Source: Triparma columacea
Lineage: Eukaryota; Sar; Bolidophyceae; Parmales; Triparmaceae
NCBI GenBank assembly: GCA_030267965.1
Contig: BRYA01001047.1
Location: 773 to 12,004, forward strand
Reading direction: 5' to 3'
Length of the DNA stretch: 11,232 bases
Made by a program: the position numbers and the translations under genes. The notes beneath the pieces are model-generated. The model saw nothing but the letters and a program-made list of their open reading frames with translations. It had not been told where the DNA came from and did not search any database. Position 1 is the stretch's first letter. Each line of letters opens with the position of its first letter. Below are positions 10,301 to 11,232 of this stretch, one piece after another.

Positions 10301-11009
10301 TCCAAGCCTTGAAACGCTCACCAGCAAAGCGTCCTTGTCGACGACGCAACTTTCAACCAACGCTTGGTCGACACTGACCGCGATCAAAGCCCTTCTCTTG
10401 TCGGAACCGATGCTCCCCTCCTCACATTGCTCTGCAAGCTCGGGTACAGCGAGGCGCCCACCTTCTTGCTTTGCAGTCTCAATTTTGTGCTGCAACCACT
10501 CGGAGTAGTCAGTCGGAGCAGCAGCAGCGTTGAGTTCCGCCTGATCCTCATTGAGAACGATCTTCTTCCCCTCCTCCGAAATACTGGGGATGCTGTGGAG
10601 AGAAAGGTCGTTCTTCACGTCAGACATGCCTTGGAAATGTTCGTCAAGCACATCACCCTGGCGTGGGTCTATGTTGAATGGTGTTAGAATCTGGTTTGCA
10701 GCGGCGCGTGAAATTAGACGCTCGCATTTCTTACCTTCCGTGTCTTTCCATTGTCCTTGAGAGATTCCTCGTGAGCTGTCGCACAGAAGACTCAACATGA
10801 ATAGGAGGAGGAAGGCGAGGGATAGGGGGAGGAATCCAGCAGATCTGGACCACGAAGCGAAGCGATGATTAGTAAGCGTGTCCGTAATACACGGTACTAC
10901 TTCCAGATGTTCCCATGCTAACAAACGCGTCCCCAAACTGCTTGGCAACGCCCCAAAAGGGGCTTTGGATATCCTGTTACAATCTCTCTCACCTGCTGTA
11001 CCCTCTCAT
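1223..11009 (-). CDS. 13-exon receptor-like kinase: signal peptide, duplicated ectodomain, beta-helices, EGF repeats, TM, START, kinase
   Basis: Joined exons (minus): 11009-10993, 10844-10735, 10668-9886, 9666-9013, 8883-8527, 8448-7687, 7624-7403, 7304-7212, 7170-6907, 6839-6630, 6528-5467, 5369-4491 and 4382-1223. All introns begin GT and end AG. Intron 1 is phase 2; introns 2-12 are phase 1. Coding length to the zero-frame stop (1732) is 8064 nt, exactly 2688 codons; with one -1 slip near 1750 the product is 2857 residues. Domain order: signal peptide (1-30), unrecognised duplicated region (43-1157), hydrophobic helix (1230-1253), basic loop, second hydrophobic segment (1305-1319), beta-helix, EGF-like, beta-helix, five EGF-like units (1828-2112), TM (2117-2139), START (about 2217-2397), kinase (about 2441-2740). 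The inferred role is a surface receptor that phosphorylates cytoplasmic targets, possibly lipid-gated. The downstream half (exons 11-13) is firm. Linking exons 1-10 to it rests on splice phase and on the absence of any internal ATG start. It could be two neighbouring genes; transcript data would settle it. Confidence 0.72.
1750..1756 (-). other. Kinase reading-frame break at an A AAG GGT heptamer
   Basis: Upstream codons read AGA AAG GGT GGG GAC and hit TGA at 1734-1732. Homology (kinase subdomains X-XI) continues one base back, with AAA GGG TGG GGA CCA ATG. The heptamer fits the X XXY YYZ pattern of -1 ribosomal slippage, in the correct phase and direction. A lost base in the adjacent G-rich run (GGGTGGGG) would look identical. 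A spliced intron cannot explain it without deleting conserved kinase residues. Confidence 0.8.
2605..3147 (-). other. START lipid-binding domain
   Basis: Residues about 2217-2397. The pattern of alternating strands (LGVLGMSARDGRNIVIWKKL, then GCMIISISG) and the C-terminal VSKADLKGHIPAQFVN plus an amphipathic helix fits the START (StAR-related lipid transfer) family. That family folds around one lipid molecule, often a sterol, phospholipid or ceramide. Its length of about 180 residues is near the usual 200. It lies between the TM and kinase, hence cytoplasmic. Ligand cannot be predicted. Confidence 0.78.
3379..3447 (-). other. Transmembrane helix of the receptor kinase
   Basis: About 23 residues, ITDLVLAASAVVTLLLFTFF and on to QKR, with basic residues on the cytoplasmic side. 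It lies between the last EGF-like unit and the coiled-coil/START region, and so separates the extracellular from the signalling half. Confidence 0.88.
4490..5095 (-). repeat. Tandem duplicate of beta-helix exon end (copy 2)
   Basis: It matches 5466-6030 through the beta-helix coding sequence, the donor site and the start of the next intron (including GTAAGATGAGAAT). Offset is about 976 bases near the donor. Introns 11 and 12 also share internal sequence (CCTAACCCCACAACT and GCACCAATTCCTATTCC), so the duplication included the intron. Confidence 0.85.
4491..5369 (-). CDS. Exon 12: EGF-like unit plus beta-helix 2
   Basis: Residues 1512-1804, phase 1-1. It begins GSALDTYGTVEGSKYSFTDC, then an EGF-like Cys pattern (CQATSTSADDGSDGNFYCIN, GSCTCSSCNTGFYGLNC). 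A beta-helix closely similar to that of exon 11 follows: IMANGDT, VGPYKCSEGTC, CVLDGEN, GTGSGTLILRALTFDKG, NGNTADSGYGDDI, ending CPSPYSSNTPIQ. The same donor sequence follows both beta-helices and the same exon start follows both introns, so this is a tandem duplicate of the exon 11/12 boundary region. The role is probably carbohydrate or adhesive binding outside the cell, inferred from the fold. Confidence 0.88.
5466..6030 (-). repeat. Tandem duplicate of beta-helix exon end (copy 1)
   Basis: Partner of 4490-5095. Copy 1 lacks an EGF-like unit in front of its beta-helix; copy 2 has one. The duplicated unit therefore probably ran from one beta-helix, through the intron, to the next EGF-like unit. 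Confidence 0.85.
5467..6528 (-). CDS. Exon 11: membrane-proximal domain, two hydrophobic segments, beta-helix 1
   Basis: Residues 1158-1511. It opens with a Ser/Pro linker (ASPSPSPPQN) and a strand-rich piece, then TM1 (ICLCLTLDTLFAAILFLIVA, about 6313-6242). Next come about 45 residues with a very high Lys/Arg content, and a second hydrophobic stretch AFFLFLLIVGVSGVS (6088-6044). A Gly/Asn-rich right-handed beta-helix of the pectin-lyase-like type follows (about 6040-5480; GGGVYIEGG, GGGAIYADNSGG, SFNGNTADSGNGNDI). By the positive-inside rule the basic loop is cytoplasmic, which puts both flanks outside. The second hydrophobic stretch looks like a former signal peptide. There is no ATG in any minus-strand frame from 6577 to 6032, so a separate gene cannot start here with a normal start codon. 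Donor CCAAG|GTAAGATG, phase 1. Confidence 0.82.
6630..6839 (-). CDS. Exon 10: small beta-rich Cys-containing segment
   Basis: Residues 1088-1157, phase 1-1. Acceptor CTATCCAG lies 11 bases past a CTAACC branch-like motif (6857-6851); donor is TCAAG|GTGAGG. Strand-like IVVSVFHDTDL, then QRCYLDGNANISFF, then a Thr-run and IRLECTTGQ: two Cys about 35 residues apart could form a disulphide in a beta-sandwich. The segment probably forms one domain with the first 50 residues of exon 11 (ATIVVSFDVG, SSFYFDL). Unrecognised family. Confidence 0.65.
6907..7170 (-). CDS. Exon 9: ectodomain module A, copy 2
   Basis: Residues 1000-1087, phase 1-1, acceptor ACTTAG|ATTCTAATG, donor AAAG|GTGAGTAAG. The start DSNAIVVSLPTNPANAALGV matches exon 7, then it diverges into an acidic Gly-rich stretch, LVLLTIQGV and a Thr/Gln/Pro-rich linker ending IVVVNNVGNVMK. 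The intron before it (7211-7171) is only 41 bases, the shortest in this model, but its phase and flanks match intron 6, which supports it. Confidence 0.62.
7105..7250 (-). repeat. Exon-intron-exon cassette, copy 2 (exon 8 end, intron 8, exon 9 start)
   Basis: Similar to 7552-7728 across the PAPGPPAGEG coding end, the donor, the short intron, the acceptor ACTTAG|ATTCTAA and the following PTNP module. The unit spacing is about 450-480 bases. Confidence 0.8.
7212..7304 (-). CDS. Exon 8: short Pro-rich linker exon
   Basis: Only 31 codons (residues 969-999), phase 1-1. It reads ASLPFPASQNPCTLVVNDPS and ends QPAPGPPAGEG. Its start resembles the start of exon 11 (ASPSPSPPQN) and its end resembles the end of exon 6 (NDPTMQPAPGPPAGEG), so it looks like a fusion of two duplicated boundaries. 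A second AG 26 bases further in (7279-7278) would break the frame. The exon is too short for ORF-based detection. Confidence 0.62.
7403..7624 (-). CDS. Exon 7: ectodomain module A, copy 1
   Basis: Residues 895-968, phase 1-1, acceptor ACTTAG|ATTCTAACG, donor TCAAG|GTAAGAAG. Module start DSNVPVVIASVPTNP...LGVKGTPLQEDVIP is repeated in exon 9. It is followed by a Lys/Ala-rich helical stretch (RVVKKLVAATTKALATVQ). Strand-like Val-rich patches suggest a beta-sandwich fragment, but I cannot assign a family. Intron 6 upstream is 62 bases. Confidence 0.66.
7552..7728 (-). repeat. Exon-intron-exon cassette, copy 1 (exon 6 end, intron 6, exon 7 start)
   Basis: Partner of 7105-7250. The acceptor motif ACTTAG|ATTCTAA recurs, and a related acceptor precedes exon 6 (GGTAG|ATTCTAAC), pointing to at least three copies of this splice boundary. 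Confidence 0.8.
7687..8448 (-). CDS. Exon 6: Asn/His/Asp-rich ectodomain segment
   Basis: Residues 641-894, acceptor GGTAG|ATTCTAAC, donor GAAG|GTAAGT, phase 1-1. The first half is strand-like (VRVRYAVLLSKVKLGMWELK) with a Met-Trp-Asn pattern. The middle is polar and rich in Asn, His, Gly, Asp and Glu (for example YCRNDDNYDNTKHNGG and EGDECGYDHDSGGCGEEDE, the latter acidic enough to bind cations). The end is Pro-rich, SNDPTMQPAPGPPAGEG. An in-frame ATG at 8488 lies inside intron 5 and is not needed as a start. The Pro-rich end reappears in exon 8. No family recognised. Confidence 0.66.
8522..8556 (-). repeat. Shared exon-end/donor repeat (exon 5)
   Basis: 35 bases nearly identical to 9008-9042. 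They cover the coding end KRAGGGDGRG and the donor GTGAGT. Confidence 0.8.
8527..8883 (-). CDS. Exon 5: charged ectodomain segment
   Basis: Residues 522-640, acceptor CATCAG, donor AGAG|GTGAGTG, phase 1-1, 119 codons. It starts ETNVKDMEVF and contains a short hydrophobic patch (NKLYVLQAGETGELLV), then a highly charged stretch and an Ala/Gly/Arg-rich end KRAGGGDGRG shared with exon 4. No recognised domain. The shared exon end and the adjoining donor sequence indicate that exons 4 and 5 share a duplicated 3' boundary. Confidence 0.62.
9008..9042 (-). repeat. Shared exon-end/donor repeat (exon 4)
   Basis: Partner of 8522-8556, 486 bases away. It differs at only a couple of positions by eye. Confidence 0.8.
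9013..9666 (-). CDS. Exon 4: ectodomain repeat, copy 2
   Basis: Residues 304-521, acceptor CCTTAG, donor GCGAG|GTGAGT, phase 1-1. It is homologous to exon 3: DTRLCDV...HF, EEGRKIVLKEDQA, LNAAAA, WLQHKFETAKQE, ALLVSVSRLGVV and LIQVTPPLQLRIEDGSC recur in the same order. It carries Cys residues not present in copy 1 (CDVC near the start). The C-terminal end is Ala/Gly-rich and finishes KRAGGGDGRG, a tail also found at the end of exon 5. Function unknown. Intron 3 upstream (9885-9667, 219 bases) is the longest in the gene and strongly strand-biased in purines. Confidence 0.72.
9195..9365 (-). repeat. Ectodomain exon repeat, most conserved block (exon 4)
   Basis: 171 bases nearly identical to 10191-10361, at an exact offset of 996 with no indel by eye. 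It codes the ALLVSVSRLGVV to DGSC segment and includes a run of eight or nine G on the plus strand. Confidence 0.88.
9886..10668 (-). CDS. Exon 3: ectodomain repeat, copy 1
   Basis: Residues 43-303, acceptor CATAG, donor GAGAG|GTGAGG, phase 1 at both ends. I do not recognise the fold. It contains an acidic/Ala-rich stretch, a segment with ELNAAAA and EWLQHKIETAKQE, then a strand-rich segment with ALLVSVSRLGVV and LIQVTPPLQLRIKDGSC. Exon 4 repeats this whole block. The exon continues into INTRLHNVLGKHLL, which resembles the beginning of exons 3 and 4 (DTRLCDVCKQHF), so a third unit start follows here without an intron. The C-terminal part is charged and low in hydrophobics. Spacing to exon 2 is a 66-base intron (10734-10669). 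Confidence 0.72.
10191..10361 (-). repeat. Ectodomain exon repeat, most conserved block (exon 3)
   Basis: Partner of 9195-9365. Higher similarity here than in the flanking exon parts suggests either strong constraint or recent gene conversion. Confidence 0.88.
10735..10844 (-). CDS. Exon 2: signal peptide core
   Basis: Residues 6-42. The hydrophobic stretch SAGFLPLSLAFLLLFMLSLL is followed by CDSSRG, a typical h-region plus cleavage area, with cleavage probably near residues 28-30. A short polar linker then runs to donor GAAG|GTAAGAA (phase 1). The frame remains open upstream of the acceptor but contains no ATG, which is why a separate first exon is proposed. The protein should therefore enter the secretory pathway with its N-terminal region outside the cell or in a lumen. 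Confidence 0.68.
10993..11009 (-). CDS. Exon 1: start codon and first residues of signal peptide
   Basis: A 17-base coding exon, MRGYS plus two bases of an Arg codon, ends at donor AG|GTGAGAG. The ATG has A at -3, and an in-frame TAG lies 12 bases upstream, so it is the first possible start in this frame. Spliced to exon 2 (AG + A = Arg) it completes a standard signal peptide that otherwise lacks an N-terminal Met. Intron 1 (10992-10845, 148 bases) has a branch-like TACTAAT at 10874-10868, about 24 bases before its AG. Such a tiny first exon is easily missed by gene finders. Confidence 0.62.
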
Positions 11010-11232
11010 CCTCAGGCACTACGATGGTAGTGTTGAAGTGTGGGTGGGGGTTTCGCCGCGTAGCTCTAATGTCGTTAAGTCCAAGTATAACACTTTATTT
11101 GTCCTCTCACTCTTTGTTCGCTTCGGAACTTGAAACGCTTCTTCGCTTTCCGAACTCTTGCAGTGTCCAGAACCTGTCCTGAAATTTGGAACTTGTTGAT
11201 CTTAGGTTCCAAAGGTCCTGGGATTTTGGAAC
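11010..11232 (-). promoter_or_regulatory. Presumed 5' UTR/promoter of the large gene
   Basis: This is all the sequence available upstream of the proposed ATG. No TATA box is evident near a plausible start. Recurring GGAAC/GTTCC motifs occur at about 11122-11134, 11185-11192, 11205-11213 and 11225-11232. A minus-strand open frame (11230-11075, Lys/Arg-rich) may instead be the end of a neighbouring gene. Confidence 0.3.
11206..11232. repeat. Inverted repeat GTTCCAAA / TTTGGAAC
   Basis: A perfect 8-base inverted repeat with an 11-base spacer, ending at the window edge. A further TTTGGAAC sits at 11185-11192. Confidence 0.7.

Noticed and set aside
10869..10973. Minus-strand frame reading DIQSPFWGVAKQFGDAF to a TAA, protein-like
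   Set aside because: It falls inside proposed intron 1, its stop overlaps the TACTAAT branch-like motif, and it would need a frame change to join anything upstream. Kept as a low-probability alternative (end of another gene).
11075..11230. Lys/Arg-rich minus-strand open frame running to the window edge
   Set aside because: About 50 codons with no domain and no start in the window. It could be the end of a neighbouring gene, but this cannot be separated from chance.

Overview
The window is nuclear DNA of a eukaryote. The evidence is many short GT-AG introns (41 to 219 bases), branch-point-like CTAAC/TACTAAT motifs, EGF-like repeats, a START lipid-binding domain and a eukaryotic-type protein kinase. 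The mix of Ser/Thr (TKL-like) kinase, START, EGF and beta-helix suggests a unicellular alga or other protist. A photosynthetic stramenopile (diatom or Parmales relative) is my best guess, but that is inference only; no rRNA or organelle marker is present.

Almost the whole window, 11009 down to 1223 on the minus strand, can be read as ONE 13-exon gene. The open stretches on that strand look like many separate ORFs. They join in frame once GT-AG introns are removed: intron 1 is phase 2 and introns 2-12 are all phase 1. Coding lengths sum to a multiple of three (8064 nt to the zero-frame stop). The start is an ATG with an in-frame stop 12 nt upstream, and it encodes a good signal peptide. Exons 3-10 encode an N-terminal region of about 1,100 residues that I do not recognise, built largely from duplicated exon blocks. 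Exon 11 holds a first hydrophobic helix, a very basic loop, a second signal-peptide-like hydrophobic segment and a right-handed beta-helix. Exon 12 holds an EGF-like unit and a second beta-helix. Exon 13 holds five more EGF-like units, a transmembrane helix, a coiled-coil linker, a START domain and a protein kinase. The likely product is a cell-surface receptor kinase of about 2,857 residues with an intracellular lipid-binding START domain between membrane and kinase.

The reading frame breaks once, inside the kinase domain. The zero frame stops at 1732, and the conserved C-lobe continues in the -1 frame to 1223. The break coincides with a sequence of the X XXY YYZ slippery type (A AAG GGT, 1756 to 1750). 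It may be a sequencing error in a G-rich run, a pseudogenising deletion, or a programmed -1 frameshift; the sequence alone cannot decide.

Positions 1-1222 are non-coding or only weakly coding. They hold C-rich and TC-rich tandem repeats, possibly the tail of a plus-strand gene with an AATAAA, a 9-base tandem repeat, and a 55-base hairpin-bearing repeat present twice. Positions 11010-11232 are the presumed upstream region of the large gene. They contain an inverted repeat and recurring GGAAC motifs.
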